Assembly: GCF_036227565.1 (NCBI RefSeq)
Contig: NZ_CP109460.1
Span: 5,332,001-5,396,000 of the forward strand
Reading direction: 5' to 3'
DNA: 64,000 nucleotides
Source of the DNA: Streptomyces sp. NBC_01454
GTDB lineage: Bacteria > Actinomycetota > Actinomycetes > Streptomycetales > Streptomycetaceae
Notes under the pieces: generated by a model
What the model was told of the DNA's origin: nothing
The model's input: the letters and a program-made list of their open reading frames with translations, nothing else
Databases searched by the model: none
Made by a program: the position numbers and the translations under genes
Part shown: one piece after another, positions 45,621-54,735 of the stretch
Position numbering within the stretch: the first letter of the stretch is position 1
Layout: each line of letters opens with the position of its first letter

Positions 45621-47783
45621 ATGACCTGGTCGCGTGCGCTCAAGGACGCCGCCCGCTCGGGGCTGACCATCGAGCGGACCAAGCTCACGCCCTTGATCGC
45701 GATCCGCGGCTCGGTCGGCGTCGCCCTGGTCATCGGCCTGTGTCTGTGGCGCGGCGATCCGACCCTCGCGGTCTCCTCCGCCTTCGGCGCGTTCTCCTCC
45801 GGCATCGTCACCTTCCAGCGGAGCATGCGGCCGCGCCCGGTGCTCGCGCTCGCCGTCGCCGGCGCGCTCGCGGTCTCCACCTTCCTCGGCTATCTGGCCG
45901 CCGCCCACCTCCTCGCGTTCATGCTGCTCCTCGCCGGCTGGACCTTCCTGGCCGGGATGGCGTGGGCGATCGGCCCGGTCGCGGGGCTGGCCGGCACCCA
46001 GACCGTGGCGATCATGCTGGTCACCGTCACGCTGCCGACGTCCGTCCTCGGCGCGTTGCAGCACGCCGCTCTGATCTTCTTCGGCGGCGTCGTGCAGGCT
46101 ACCCTCATCGTGGTCTTCCCGGTCCGCCCCTGGGGCGTCCAGCGCGACGCGCTCGCCGACGCGCTGGCCGCCGAGGCGGACTACGCGCGGCGGCTGCGGC
46201 AGGACCCGGTCGCCCCGTTCGACCCGGCGCCCCTGATGGACGCCCGGATCGCCTCCGCCGTGACCCCGCGTCAGGCCAGGCGGCGCCCCGTACAGCTGCA
46301 CGGCCCCCGCGGCCTCGCCGAACGCGTCCGCCCGGTCCTCGCCTCTCTCGCCGACCCGGTCGTCGGCGCCCCGCTGGAGGGTCCCGAGCGGGACCGCGCC
46401 CGCGATCTGCTGGGCGCCGCGGCCACCGTCCTGGACGCCGTCGCCCACGCGGTACGGCACGCCAGGCCGGTGCGGCTGCCGCCCGAGGCGATGGCCGTCC
46501 TCGAAGTCCCCGCCACCGGCCCGATGCTGCACGGCGCCGCCCGCCGCTCCGCCTACCGCCTGATCTCGCTGCTCGCCGACGCCGTCGAACTCACCGATGA
46601 GCCGGTCGAGGCCACCCGCCCCACCACCGAGGCCGAACGCGGCCATCTGCTGCGCCCCAGCGTCCCCCGGCTGGTGCCGGTCGCGCTGCGCTCCCTGCAC
46701 CGCGAGGCCCGCTGGACATCCCATGTCTTCCGGCACGCGCTGCGGGTCGCCGCCGTCGCCGTCGCCGGCTATCTGCTGGGCACCGTGCTCCCGTTCGGCC
46801 ACAGCTACTGGGCGCCGCTCGCCTCCGTCATGGTGATGCGCCCGGACTTCGCCCAGACGTACTCCCGGGGCGTCGCCCGGTTCAGCGGCACCCTCGTCGG
46901 CGTCGGCGTCGCGGGCGGGCTGATGGCCCTGGCCCACCCCGGCCTGTACGTCAGCGCCGCGCTGGCCGTGGTGTGCGTCGCGCTGATGTATCTGCTGATG
47001 CGGACGGGCTTCTCGGTGACCTCGGCGTGCGTGGCCGCCTATGTGGTCTTCCTGCTCGGCATCGCCGGTGCGGGCTGGCAGCAGACCGTCCAGGAACGCG
47101 TCGTGCTCACCCTCGTCGGCGGACTGCTCGCGATGCTGTCGTACGCGCTGTTCCCGGCCTGGGAGACGCCCAGGCTCCGCGACGGCCTCGCCGACTGGCT
47201 CGCGGCCAACGGGCACTACGCCCTGGCTGTGTTCGATCTCTACGCCACGCCCGCCGAACGCCGCCCCCGGCAGATCCGCGACGCCCTGCTGGACTCCCGT
47301 GCGGCCCGCGCGGCCTGGGAGGAGAGCGAGGCCCGCGCCGAGAAGGAACCCGTGCGCCACCGCGGACTGTCCCGCGCCTCGGCGAAGGCGGCCGGCGCCG
47401 CGCTGGCGACCATGGGCCGGGTCACCATGATCCTGGAGGTCCATCTCCCCGAACGGGACGCGGACGCCTCGCCCGGCGCCACCGCCTTCGCCTTCGAACT
47501 GCGCGCCTCCCTGGAGGAGGCCACCGAAGCGGTCCGGGAACGGGGCGAGGTGAACTGGAGCGAGCTGCGGGCCGTATGGGAGAGATGGGACGCGGAGGAC
47601 GAGAGCCGCGGTGTCGCACTGCGCGCCGCGGACCTGCTCGTCGACGCCCTCGACGACCTGGCCGAGGCACTGTCCCGGGAGCCGGCCGGAGCGGACGGCG
47701 CCCCGGGGGACGAGGCGCAGGACACGGCACGCGACACGGCACGCGACACGTCACGCGACACGGAAAGGAACGGTGGCGGATGA
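45621..47783 (+). CDS. FUSC-family (aromatic acid exporter-like) membrane protein
   Basis: A 720-residue membrane protein with two blocks of membrane helices (about 28-170 and 372-515), each followed by a cytoplasmic helical region. This is the duplicated FUSC/ArAE layout of AaeB-like exporters. The second block holds FGHSYWAPLASVMVMRPDF, a common FUSC signature. The C-terminus ends in ARDTARDTSRDT repeats from 12-bp units. ATG 45621 probably starts a leaderless mRNA. It is upstream of the Mbl gene on the same strand, 148 bp away. Substrate unknown; aromatic acids are the family precedent. Confidence 0.85.
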   Translation: MTWSRALKDAARSGLTIERTKLTPLIAIRGSVGVALVIGLCLWRGDPTLAVSSAFGAFSSGIVTFQRSMRPRPVLALAVAGALAVSTFLGYLAAAHLLAFMLLLAGWTFLAGMAWAIGPVAGLAGTQTVAIMLVTVTLPTSVLGALQHAALIFFGGVVQATLIVVFPVRPWGVQRDALADALAAEADYARRLRQDPVAPFDPAPLMDARIASAVTPRQARRRPVQLHGPRGLAERVRPVLASLADPVVGAPLEGPERDRARDLLGAAATVLDAVAHAVRHARPVRLPPEAMAVLEVPATGPMLHGAARRSAYRLISLLADAVELTDEPVEATRPTTEAERGHLLRPSVPRLVPVALRSLHREARWTSHVFRHALRVAAVAVAGYLLGTVLPFGHSYWAPLASVMVMRPDFAQTYSRGVARFSGTLVGVGVAGGLMALAHPGLYVSAALAVVCVALMYLLMRTGFSVTSACVAAYVVFLLGIAGAGWQQTVQERVVLTLVGGLLAMLSYALFPAWETPRLRDGLADWLAANGHYALAVFDLYATPAERRPRQIRDALLDSRAARAAWEESEARAEKEPVRHRGLSRASAKAAGAALATMGRVTMILEVHLPERDADASPGATAFAFELRASLEEATEAVRERGEVNWSELRAVWERWDAEDESRGVALRAADLLVDALDDLAEALSREPAGADGAPGDEAQDTARDTARDTSRDTERNGGG

Positions 47784-47836
47784 GGCGGCGGACCGCGGCG
47801 ACGGGAACCAATCCGAGCCCCCGGTAGTCTTATGAG

Positions 47837-47865
47837 TTGCCCGCAATGAACGCCATTGGTAGTCC
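47837..47865 (+). promoter_or_regulatory. Promoter of the Mbl-type gene
   Basis: TTGCCC (47837-47842), 17 bp and TAGTCC (47860-47865) lie 66 bp before the ATG at 47932. The -35 is 53 bp past the FUSC stop, so the gene likely has its own transcript. Confidence 0.5.
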
Positions 47866-47931
47866 AAGGGGTTGTCTGCGGTGCAATGCCCCGGTATTCC
47901 CTCCCCTCTCCAGAGAGCACACGAACCCCCC

Positions 47932-49011
47932 ATGGCGTCCAGCACTTCGTCCGGTACGTATGACATAGGCATCGACCTCGGCACCGCCAACACCCTGGTG
48001 TACGCCCGCGGCAAGGGCGTGGTGCTGAACGAGCCGTCCGTCGTCGCGGTCAACGCCGCCGGCGAGGTGATCGCGGTGGGCGAGGAGGCCAAGCGGACCA
48101 TCGGCCGCACGCCGTCCGGGATCACCGCGATGCGCCCGCTCAGGGAGGGCGTGATCGCCGATTTCGACGCCGCCGAGCAGATGCTGCGGGCCCTGATGAA
48201 GAAGGCCCTGCCCAGCCGCCGTTTCTCCCGGCCGCGGGTGGTCATCTGCGTCCCGTCCGGCATCACGGGCGTCGAGCGGCGCGCGGTCGTCGACTCCGCC
48301 AAGGGCGCCGGCGCCCGTGAGGTGCACCTCATCGAGGAGCCGATGGCCGCCGCGATCGGCGCCGGCCTGCCGGTGGACGAGCCGGTGGGCTGCATGGTGG
48401 TGGACATCGGCGGCGGCACCACCGAGGTCGCCGTCGTCTCCCTGGGCGGCCTGGTCACCGCCCAGTCCGTACGGGTCGCCGGGGACGCCCTGGACGCCGC
48501 CGTCACCTCCTACATCAAGAAGAAGCACTCCCTGGCGATCGGCGAGCGCACCGCCGAGGACATCAAGATCGCGATCGGCTCGGCCGCCTGGACCCCGGTC
48601 GGCACCGACGAGGACGGCGCCGAGGACCGCCCCACCTCCTACACGGTCCGCGGCCGCGACCACGTCAGCGGGCTACCCCGGATCCAGGAGATCACCGAGG
48701 AGGAGATCCGCGACGCCCTCGCCGAACCCGTCGACGCGATCGTCCAGGCCGTCCACCGCACCCTCGACGAATGCCCCCCGGAGCTCTCCGGCGACATCGT
48801 CGAGCACGGGATCGCCCTCACCGGCGGCGGCGCCCTGCTGCGCGGCCTGGACCAGCGGCTGCGCCAGGAGATGGGTGTCCCCGTGATGGTCGCCGACGAG
48901 CCCCTGGACTGCGTGGTCAACGGCACCGCCAAGTGCGTCGACGAATTCGCCAGCCTGCACGGCCTGCTGACCGGCGCCAAGCAACAGCCGAGGAAGTCGG
49001 TGCGGCTGTAG
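47932..49011 (+). CDS. mbl: MreB/Mbl-family actin-like protein
   Basis: A 359-residue bacterial actin with MreB-type motifs: phosphate 1 DIGIDLGTANTLVYARGKGVVLNEPSVVA, connect 1 and phosphate 2 region GCMVVDIGGGTTEVAVVSLGG, adenosine motif GIALTGGGALLRGLD, and the DEPLDCVVNGT end. A 30-residue insert (ACC TPVGTDEDGAEDRP-type loop, about 220-240) interrupts subdomain II. It is not followed by mreC or mreD, so this is the stand-alone Mbl paralogue of Streptomyces, linked to spore-wall formation there. ATG 47932 lacks a clear Shine-Dalgarno (GAGAG lies 14-18 bases away), so the start is uncertain. Confidence 0.9.
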   Translation: MASSTSSGTYDIGIDLGTANTLVYARGKGVVLNEPSVVAVNAAGEVIAVGEEAKRTIGRTPSGITAMRPLREGVIADFDAAEQMLRALMKKALPSRRFSRPRVVICVPSGITGVERRAVVDSAKGAGAREVHLIEEPMAAAIGAGLPVDEPVGCMVVDIGGGTTEVAVVSLGGLVTAQSVRVAGDALDAAVTSYIKKKHSLAIGERTAEDIKIAIGSAAWTPVGTDEDGAEDRPTSYTVRGRDHVSGLPRIQEITEEEIRDALAEPVDAIVQAVHRTLDECPPELSGDIVEHGIALTGGGALLRGLDQRLRQEMGVPVMVADEPLDCVVNGTAKCVDEFASLHGLLTGAKQQPRKSVRL

Positions 49012-49137
49012 GGGTGGCGCCGGCCGGCCGCCGGCGCGGGCCGTCGGTACGGGCCGTCGGTACGGGGGCCGCTCGCAGTGGCGGCCCGTCCGCCGGGGCG
49101 CGGCGTCGCGGCCCCTCCCGGTGGGGTGCACCCCGGG

Positions 49138-49431
49138 TCAGCCACCCCCCTCCCCGGTGCGGCGGCGGTGCCGTTCCGCGTTGAGGAAGAGCGTGTTGGA
49201 GGCACCCGGCCTCAGCAGGAAGACGGAGAACTCGTCGGCGTCCGGCCCCTCGGACGGAATGTTCGCCACGACGGAGCCGGCGGGGTCCTGCCCCTGGGAC
49301 AGATGGAAGACGATGCCGTTCGGCAGGGTGACCCGGATCTCCTCGGCATCGAGGGGGGTCGGGACACCGTCGCGGACGATTTCGACGTGGAGCGGTGCCC
49401 CTGCGTCCGGTGTGGGATCAGTTGTCGTCAT
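49138..49431 (-). CDS. Hypothetical protein, 97 residues
   Basis: A small acidic protein with no family I recognise. The central part (LHVEIVRDGVPTPLDAEEIRVTLPNGIVFHLSQ) reads as a beta-rich fold, followed by a Pro/Asp-rich turn and FSVFLLRPGASNTLFLNAERHRRR. No signal peptide, membrane segment or cysteine. ATG 49431 has GGGAG ten bases upstream, and third positions show clear G/C bias, supporting a real gene. It lies alone between the Mbl gene and the PadR-linked membrane gene. A secretion-independent cytoplasmic role is all that can be said. Confidence 0.68.
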   Translation of the reverse strand: MTTTDPTPDAGAPLHVEIVRDGVPTPLDAEEIRVTLPNGIVFHLSQGQDPAGSVVANIPSEGPDADEFSVFLLRPGASNTLFLNAERHRRRTGEGGG

Positions 49432-49537
49432 GCGGTGATTCTCCCTCGGGGACTTGCATCGGAGGGCATCCGGAGCGGACTTGGCTCCAAGTGCGGCCGG
49501 GAGCCTCTCCCGCCTGACGTCGACGGGGCGGGAGAGG

Positions 49538-50554
49538 TCAGCCGGCCTTGAACCGTGCGGTCAGGCTGCGGGTGCCGGTCGTGGTCAGGGCTGCCGCCAG
49601 GGCGGCGAGGACGCCTGCCTGCACGGTGGCGGCGGTGATGAGGGAACCGGGCGCGTGGTCCTGGGCCAGGAACGCGAGGCTCAGCGTCCGCTCCACGAGC
49701 ACGACGAGGCCGAGCGCGGCCAGTGCGAGGGGCAGCGCGGGGTCTCCCGTGTGCTGCGGCGACCTGCGCCGGGCGACCAGCCACACGGCGGCCGCGGCGA
49801 TGAACGCCGCACCGCCGGCCCACCCCTGGTCCGCGTTCCCGGGCCACACCACGCTCGACGCGCCCATGAGCACGCAGGTGCCCATGAGGACGAGCCCGGG
49901 AGACGCCAACGGGAGCCGGGCGGGCGGGGCGTCGCGGTGGAAGCCGCAGCACAGGGCGAGGACGGTCAGCCAGGCGAACGCCGCAGTCGTGAGCGAGAAG
50001 GAGGACACCAGGGCGTCCTGCCCGCCGCCCAGGTGCTGCGTCACGTAAGCCAGGTGGGGAAGGGCCGCGAGGACGGCGAAGGTGAAGGCGGTGCGCCGGT
50101 GGTCGCGCAGCAGCGCCAGGTAGACCACCGTCCACGCGAGCGGAAGCAGCCAGCACACGACCGCGTACAGCCCGGCCGGCGCGCCATGGCCGGTGAAGCC
50201 GTCCAGGGCCATCTCCCGGTTTTGGGCAGGGGCACCGCGCATCCAGGCCAGGAAGAGGGCCTGTCCGGTCAGTGCGGAGGCCGCCTGCAGCAACGCGCTC
50301 AGCAGCGCGAACCGGCGCACCACCGCGCCGAGTGTGGCGTAGCGGGCCGGGGCGCCGGCGGCGCCCATACGGGTGCGGACGGCGAGGGCGGCGATGCTGG
50401 CCACCTCGCCCCAGGCGGGGCGCAGCTCGTCCCGGTCCTGCTCGTCGATCCCTTCCAGGTAGGCCTCCACCATCTCCTCCTCCCGCTCGGCGCGGTAGTA
50501 GGAGGGCAGCAGGCGCAGCACGGTGCGGTAGCGCTGTTCGAGCACGGTCGTCAT
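49538..50554 (-). CDS. Multi-pass membrane protein paired with a PadR regulator
   Basis: A 338-residue integral membrane protein. The first 70 residues are a cytoplasmic helical domain (YRTVLRLLPSYYRAEREEEMVEAYLEGI), the pattern of small actinobacterial HAAS-type domains, which pair with PadR regulators. About seven hydrophobic segments follow from residue 80 to 320. The stop of the PadR gene overlaps this ATG (ATGA), so they are co-translated. No transport or enzyme motif is seen. A stress- or envelope-related sensor role is possible by analogy with PadR-linked membrane proteins, but unproven. Confidence 0.8.
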   Translation of the reverse strand: MTTVLEQRYRTVLRLLPSYYRAEREEEMVEAYLEGIDEQDRDELRPAWGEVASIAALAVRTRMGAAGAPARYATLGAVVRRFALLSALLQAASALTGQALFLAWMRGAPAQNREMALDGFTGHGAPAGLYAVVCWLLPLAWTVVYLALLRDHRRTAFTFAVLAALPHLAYVTQHLGGGQDALVSSFSLTTAAFAWLTVLALCCGFHRDAPPARLPLASPGLVLMGTCVLMGASSVVWPGNADQGWAGGAAFIAAAAVWLVARRRSPQHTGDPALPLALAALGLVVLVERTLSLAFLAQDHAPGSLITAATVQAGVLAALAAALTTTGTRSLTARFKAG

Positions 50555-50943
50555 GCGGTGCCTCCGGCGATGCCCGGGCGGCGCGCGGGGCGGCTCACGG
50601 GGGCCGGCCCGGCAGGCGTGGGGCGGTGGGCGGCCATCCGCTCCGTCGCTGCCCGCGCCCCGGCCGCCATCCGCTCCGCCTCGGCGGACAGGGCCGCCCC
50701 GCCGGCGTCGGTGAGCCGGTAGTACCTGCGCAGTCGGCCCTGCTGCACCTCCTCGCGGTCCGGCTCGATGAGCCCGTCGGCCGTCAGCCGGTCCAGCACG
50801 CCGTACAACGTGCCGATCCGCAGCTGCACATCGCCCTCGGACAGCTCGTCCACCACCTGCACGATCCCGTAGCCGTGCCGCGGTTCGTCGACCAGCGCGG
50901 TGAGGACGAAGAAGGCGGCTTGCGTCATACTCCTGGAAGCCAT
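50551..50943 (-). CDS. PadR-family transcriptional regulator
   Basis: A 130-residue PadR winged-helix regulator. The domain begins MTQAAFFVLTALVDEPRHGYGIVQVV, continues QLRIGTLYGVLDRLTADGLIEPDRE and has the wing RLRRYYRLTDAG. The C-terminal helix (about 75-105) is followed by a Pro/Arg-rich tail. I place the start at ATG 50943 (MASRSMTQ). The ATG at 50928 has AGGAG only one base away and would not work, while 50943 lacks a site and could be leaderless. A TATATC/GATATA inverted repeat lies just upstream, the likely autoregulatory operator. Confidence 0.83.
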   Translation of the reverse strand: MASRSMTQAAFFVLTALVDEPRHGYGIVQVVDELSEGDVQLRIGTLYGVLDRLTADGLIEPDREEVQQGRLRRYYRLTDAGGAALSAEAERMAAGARAATERMAAHRPTPAGPAPVSRPARRPGIAGGTA

Positions 50944-50951
50944 GCCGGCAC

Positions 50952-50972
50952 TATATCTTGCCTTCCGATATA
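50952..50972. promoter_or_regulatory. PadR operator candidate
   Basis: TATATC (50952-50957) and GATATA (50967-50972) form a perfect inverted repeat with a 9-bp spacer, a rare AT-rich patch in this DNA. It is nine bases upstream of the PadR start. The rest of 50973-51325, up to the hydrolase, contains no supportable gene and presumably holds that gene's promoter. Confidence 0.6.
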
Positions 50973-51325
50973 TGGGGAGAGGGGGAGTGTCGCCTACCTG
51001 GCCATGCGCCGTCGGGCGGGCCGTGGGAACACGGTGCCCGGCGCCATCGCCCGGCGCGACGCCGCCCCGCCTCCGGTCGTCCCGTCCCGTTGCCGGCCAC
51101 ACCGCCCCGGCACTGTCCGCACTGCGTCGCCCCCCGCCGTCCGCCCGCCCGCGGCAATGCCATGATCGTGGCGGAGGGGACACCAAGTCGGGGAGTCCGA
51201 GCGGAAGTTGCCGACCGCGACGGCCGCGATTCCTTCGCCCCCTCCGCCGTCCGTCCTCCGCCCCGACCGGAAGTCACCACACTCCACGACTCCACCGCTC
51301 CACCGCCGACCCCCAGGAGGAATGC

Positions 51326-52447
51326 ATGCCGCAGCCCGCCAAGACGCCGTCCACGCCACCCGCGTCGTCCATGCCGTCCGAGACGTCCGAGACGTCCGCG
51401 TCCACCGCCGGCGGGGCGCCGGGACCGCACCGGTCCGCCGCCCCGCTGCCGGCGGCGACGCACCGCACGGTGGAGGTCCCCGGCGGCCGCATCCACCTCG
51501 TCGAGCAGGGCACCGGCCCGCTCGTCCTGCTGGTCCACGGATTTCCCGAGTCCTGGTATTCCTGGCGCCACCAGCTCCCCGCGCTCGCCGCGGCGGGCTA
51601 TCGCGCGGTCGCCATCGACGTACGCGGCTACGGACGTTCCTTCAAGCCCCGTGAGGTCGCCGCCTACCGGATGCTGGCGCATGTGGCCGACAACGTCGCG
51701 GTGGTGCACGCCCTCGGCGAGGAGACCGCGGTGATCGCGGGCCATGACTGGGGCTCACCGATCGCCGCCCACACCGCACTGCTCAGGCCCGATGTCTTCA
51801 CCGCCGTCGCGCTGCTGAGCGTTCCCTACGCGCCCCGGGGCGGCTCCCGGCCCACCGAGGCCTTCGCACGGCTCGGCGGCGACGGGGAGTTCTACATCAG
51901 CTACTTCCAGGAGCCCGGGCGCGCGGAGGCGGAGATCGAGCCCGATGTCCGCGGCTGGCTCACCGGCTTCTACGCCGGGCTCTCGGGCGAGGCCGAGCGG
52001 TCGTCCGACCCGGGGGACACCGCCCTGTTCTCCGTCCCCCCGGGCGGGAAGCTCTCCGACCGCTTCCCCGGGGACATCCGGCTGCCCCTGCCCTGGCTCT
52101 CCGAGGCCGACCTGGACTTCTACGCCGGAGAGTTCGAGCGGACCGGCCTGACCGGCGGACTCAACCGCTACCGCAACGTCGACCGGGACTGGGAGGACCT
52201 CGCCGCCTGGAAGGGAGCCACACTCGCCCAGCCGGCGCTCTTCATCGGCGGGGAACTCGACGCCACCACCCAGTGGATGGCCGACGCCATCAAGGCCTTC
52301 CCCCACACCCTCCCGGGCCTGTCCGCCTCCCACATCCTCGACGGCTGTGGCCACTGGGTGCAGCAGGAACGCCCCGAGGAGGTCAACCGCCTGCTGACCG
52401 ACTGGCTGCACACACTGCCCGAGGCCCCGGGCCGCACCCCGGACTAA
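51326..52447 (+). CDS. Alpha/beta hydrolase, soluble epoxide-hydrolase type
   Basis: A 373-residue hydrolase. A 45-residue Ser/Thr/Pro-rich tail precedes the core. HGFPESWYSWRHQLPAL is the oxyanion-hole segment; GHDWGSPIAAH carries the nucleophilic Asp expected of epoxide hydrolases and haloalkane dehalogenases rather than Ser; CGHWVQQERPEEVN supplies the His. A cap domain lies around 195-290. ATG 51326 follows AGGAGG. The stop overlaps that of the convergent TetR gene by three bases. Epoxide hydrolase is the best reading; a dehalogenase is less likely. Confidence 0.87.
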   Translation: MPQPAKTPSTPPASSMPSETSETSASTAGGAPGPHRSAAPLPAATHRTVEVPGGRIHLVEQGTGPLVLLVHGFPESWYSWRHQLPALAAAGYRAVAIDVRGYGRSFKPREVAAYRMLAHVADNVAVVHALGEETAVIAGHDWGSPIAAHTALLRPDVFTAVALLSVPYAPRGGSRPTEAFARLGGDGEFYISYFQEPGRAEAEIEPDVRGWLTGFYAGLSGEAERSSDPGDTALFSVPPGGKLSDRFPGDIRLPLPWLSEADLDFYAGEFERTGLTGGLNRYRNVDRDWEDLAAWKGATLAQPALFIGGELDATTQWMADAIKAFPHTLPGLSASHILDGCGHWVQQERPEEVNRLLTDWLHTLPEAPGRTPD

Positions 52448-53235
52448 GCCCCGCTCATATAGGTCTCCAGGCCGTCCAGGATCCGCTCCAGGCCGAAGTC
52501 CCCGGCCTGGTCACGCGAAGTGGGGTCGGCCTCGGTGGAGGCCACGGCCGCGGCGATCGCGGGAAAGCGGTCGGCGCGGCCGGCGAGCAGTTCGTTCAGC
52601 GCCGCGCTCATGACCTGCTCGGGCTCCTTGGCCCGGGCGCTGCCCAGCCCCATCGAGGCCGACACCTGGGCGAGGGCCCGGATGTGGCCGCTCACCACGA
52701 GCACGGCGTCGAACTGTTCGCCGCCGCTCAGGCCGGTGTCCGCGAGCGCGGCGACGGCGCGTTCGGTCCAGCCGAGTTCATTGGGGCCCATGACGCGCGG
52801 GCCGACGGCCGCGCCCAGCAGCCAGGGGTGGCGGTGGTAGACCTCCGCCAGCGCCTTCGCCCAGGCCCGCAGCGCCACCCGCCACCGCCCGGCGCGGGCC
52901 GGGCCGGGGAGGTCCGGGGTGTCCGGCGCAGGTGCGTTCGGCGGTTCCCCCATCGCCATGTCGATCATCAGCGCGACCAGCTCGGTCTTCCCCGGCACAT
53001 AGCGGTACAAGGACATCTTGGAGAAGTCGAGTGCGGCGGCGATCCGCTGCATGGACACCGCGCCGAGCCCGCCGGCGTCGGCCAGGGCCAGCGCCGTGCG
53101 CGTGATCCGATCCAGGCTCAGGGCCGGTTTGGGGCCCCGGCCGGGCCGTTCGCGCCCGCCCCACAGCAACTCGACGCTGCCTGCCTGATCTCCGAACACG
53201 CTGGGCTTTTCGCGCTTTTCGTCGTCTTCTGCCAC
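52444..53235 (-). CDS. TetR-family transcriptional regulator
   Basis: A 263-residue TetR regulator. The HTH lies around 45-90: LDRITRTALALADAGGLGAVSMQRIAAALDFSKMSLYRYVPGKTEL. The rest resembles the TetR/TetR_C type with WAKALAEVYHRHPWLL and a ligand domain to residue 255. GTG 53235 has only a G-rich stretch (GGGG) ahead, so the start is moderately certain. It is divergent from the FAD monooxygenase, and two tandem operator copies lie in between, the classic arrangement of a TetR regulator controlling a detoxifying monooxygenase. Confidence 0.88.
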   Translation of the reverse strand: MAEDDEKREKPSVFGDQAGSVELLWGGRERPGRGPKPALSLDRITRTALALADAGGLGAVSMQRIAAALDFSKMSLYRYVPGKTELVALMIDMAMGEPPNAPAPDTPDLPGPARAGRWRVALRAWAKALAEVYHRHPWLLGAAVGPRVMGPNELGWTERAVAALADTGLSGGEQFDAVLVVSGHIRALAQVSASMGLGSARAKEPEQVMSAALNELLAGRADRFPAIAAAVASTEADPTSRDQAGDFGLERILDGLETYMSGA

Positions 53236-53249
53236 CCCCGCATCATAAA

Positions 53250-53291
53250 ACTGCGTCTGGGGTACACAGAACTGCGTCCATCGGATACAGT
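53250..53291. promoter_or_regulatory. Two tandem 21-bp TetR operators
   Basis: 53250-53270 and 53271-53291 are head-to-tail 21-bp copies, both starting ACTGCGTC. The second is a near palindrome: ACTGCGTCC and GGATACAGT with a 3-bp centre. They lie between the TetR gene (53235) and the monooxygenase (53330) and would cover both promoters. Confidence 0.72.
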
Positions 53292-53329
53292 TTCTTCTGT
53301 CAGTCCGACGATCGACGGGGGAGCGTGCG

Positions 53330-54685
53330 ATGACGTACGACACGGCATGTGGGCACGGCGGGATGGAGCGGTCCGAACGGGCCCGGGAGCGGGGGGCGGT
53401 GCCGCCGGGGCGCACCGTTCTGATCTCGGGGGCCAGTGTCGCCGGGCCCGCCCTGGCCTACTGGCTCGGGCGCTACGGCTTCCGGACCACTGTGGTCGAG
53501 CTGGCCCCCGCCCTGCGGAACGGCGGCTTCGCGGTCGACTTCCGCGGCGCGGCCCACCTCGGGGTCCTGGAGCGGATGGGCGTCCTGGAGGACATCAGGA
53601 GCCACCGCACGTGCGGCGGCGCCCCGCTGAGCTTCATCGACCAGCAGGGGCGGCAACTCGCCGCCATGCCCGCTGAATTCGCCGGCGGTGACGTCGAAAT
53701 ACTCCGGTCACAGCTGTCCCGCATCCTCTACGAGCACAGCCTGGCCCCGCCCGGTGCCGCCCCCGGGGACGCGCCCGAGTACCTCTTCGGCGACTCCCTC
53801 ACCGGCCTCACCGAGACCGCCGACGGCGTGCGGGTCACCTTCGAACGGGGCGCACCGCGCACCTTCGACCTCGTGATCGGCGCCGACGGCCAGCACTCCA
53901 CCGTGCGCCGGCTCGCCTTCGGCCCCGAGAGCGCATACGTCAGCCACCTCGGCTACTACGTCGCCGCCTGGGATCTGCCCGCAAACGCGGGGGACCTCGG
54001 TGCCCGTCAGGTCGGCTACGGCGAGCCGGGCCGCCTGGTGACCGTCGGCCGGGTGGCCCGCCGCGCCCAGGAACCGGGCTATACCGGCGAAGCCTTCTGC
54101 GTCTTCGCCGCGGAGGAACTCTCCTACGACCGGCGCGACCTGCGGTCCCAGAAGAAGGCGGTGGCCGAGGCGTTCGAGGGGGCCGGCTGGCGGACCGCGG
54201 AACTGATCGAGAGTCTCCGGGGCGCCGAGAACCTGTACTTCGACGCCATCAGCCGGGTCGATGTGCCGACGTGGTCCAGGGGCCGCGTCGGTCTCCTGGG
54301 CGATGCCGCCCACGGCGCCACCGTCGGGGGGATGGGCACCGGCTCGGCGGTCGTCGGCGCCTATGTCCTCGCCGGTGAACTCGCCCTCGCCGGCGGGGAT
54401 CACGTCACGGCCTTCGCCCGCTATGAACGCACGCTGCGCCCCTATGTGACCCGGTGCCAGGAGGGCGGCCGCGGCGCGGGGGAATTCCTGGCACCGCCCA
54501 CCCAGGAAGCCATGGACGCCCGCAACGCCCTCCTGAACGACCCGGCCGCGCGCGCCGCCATGCTGGGGGCGGGCCATGACCTCTCCGCAGCCGTCGAGTT
54601 GCCCGACTACCCGTCGCTGATCACCGCGGCGTCCGCCGGCGGGATGGGTTCCACGGGAAGGGGGTGCGGGATACGGACCGTGTGA
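53330..54685 (+). CDS. FAD-dependent monooxygenase (PHBH/TetX-like)
   Basis: A 451-residue class A flavoprotein hydroxylase. The dinucleotide site is VLISGASVAGPALAYWLGRYG (GxGxxG variant), the DG motif is LVIGADGQHSTVRR, and the GD motif is GRVGLLGDAAH. The C-terminal portion is shorter than in thioredoxin-like-tailed enzymes. ATG 53330 is six bases after GGGGGAG. Divergent from and presumably controlled by the TetR gene. Family members modify antibiotics (tetracycline, rifamycin) or tailor natural products; which applies here is open. It lies 3.7 kb left of the PKS genes and may not belong to that cluster. Confidence 0.87.
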   Translation: MTYDTACGHGGMERSERARERGAVPPGRTVLISGASVAGPALAYWLGRYGFRTTVVELAPALRNGGFAVDFRGAAHLGVLERMGVLEDIRSHRTCGGAPLSFIDQQGRQLAAMPAEFAGGDVEILRSQLSRILYEHSLAPPGAAPGDAPEYLFGDSLTGLTETADGVRVTFERGAPRTFDLVIGADGQHSTVRRLAFGPESAYVSHLGYYVAAWDLPANAGDLGARQVGYGEPGRLVTVGRVARRAQEPGYTGEAFCVFAAEELSYDRRDLRSQKKAVAEAFEGAGWRTAELIESLRGAENLYFDAISRVDVPTWSRGRVGLLGDAAHGATVGGMGTGSAVVGAYVLAGELALAGGDHVTAFARYERTLRPYVTRCQEGGRGAGEFLAPPTQEAMDARNALLNDPAARAAMLGAGHDLSAAVELPDYPSLITAASAGGMGSTGRGCGIRTV

Positions 54686-54735
54686 GGGGGCGCGCGGGGC
54701 GCGGCCGGCCCAGGCGCCCCGGCGGCACCGTGTCG

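Noticed and set aside
44333..45880. Longer start for the esterase at 45880
   Set aside because: The extra 176 codons have no signal peptide and overlap the promoter of the FUSC gene; GTG 45352 has AAGGAGA and begins a clear lipoprotein signal.
47932..49011. mreB of an mreBCD operon
   Set aside because: No mreC or mreD follows; the neighbours are FUSC and a hypothetical gene, so the stand-alone Mbl type fits better.
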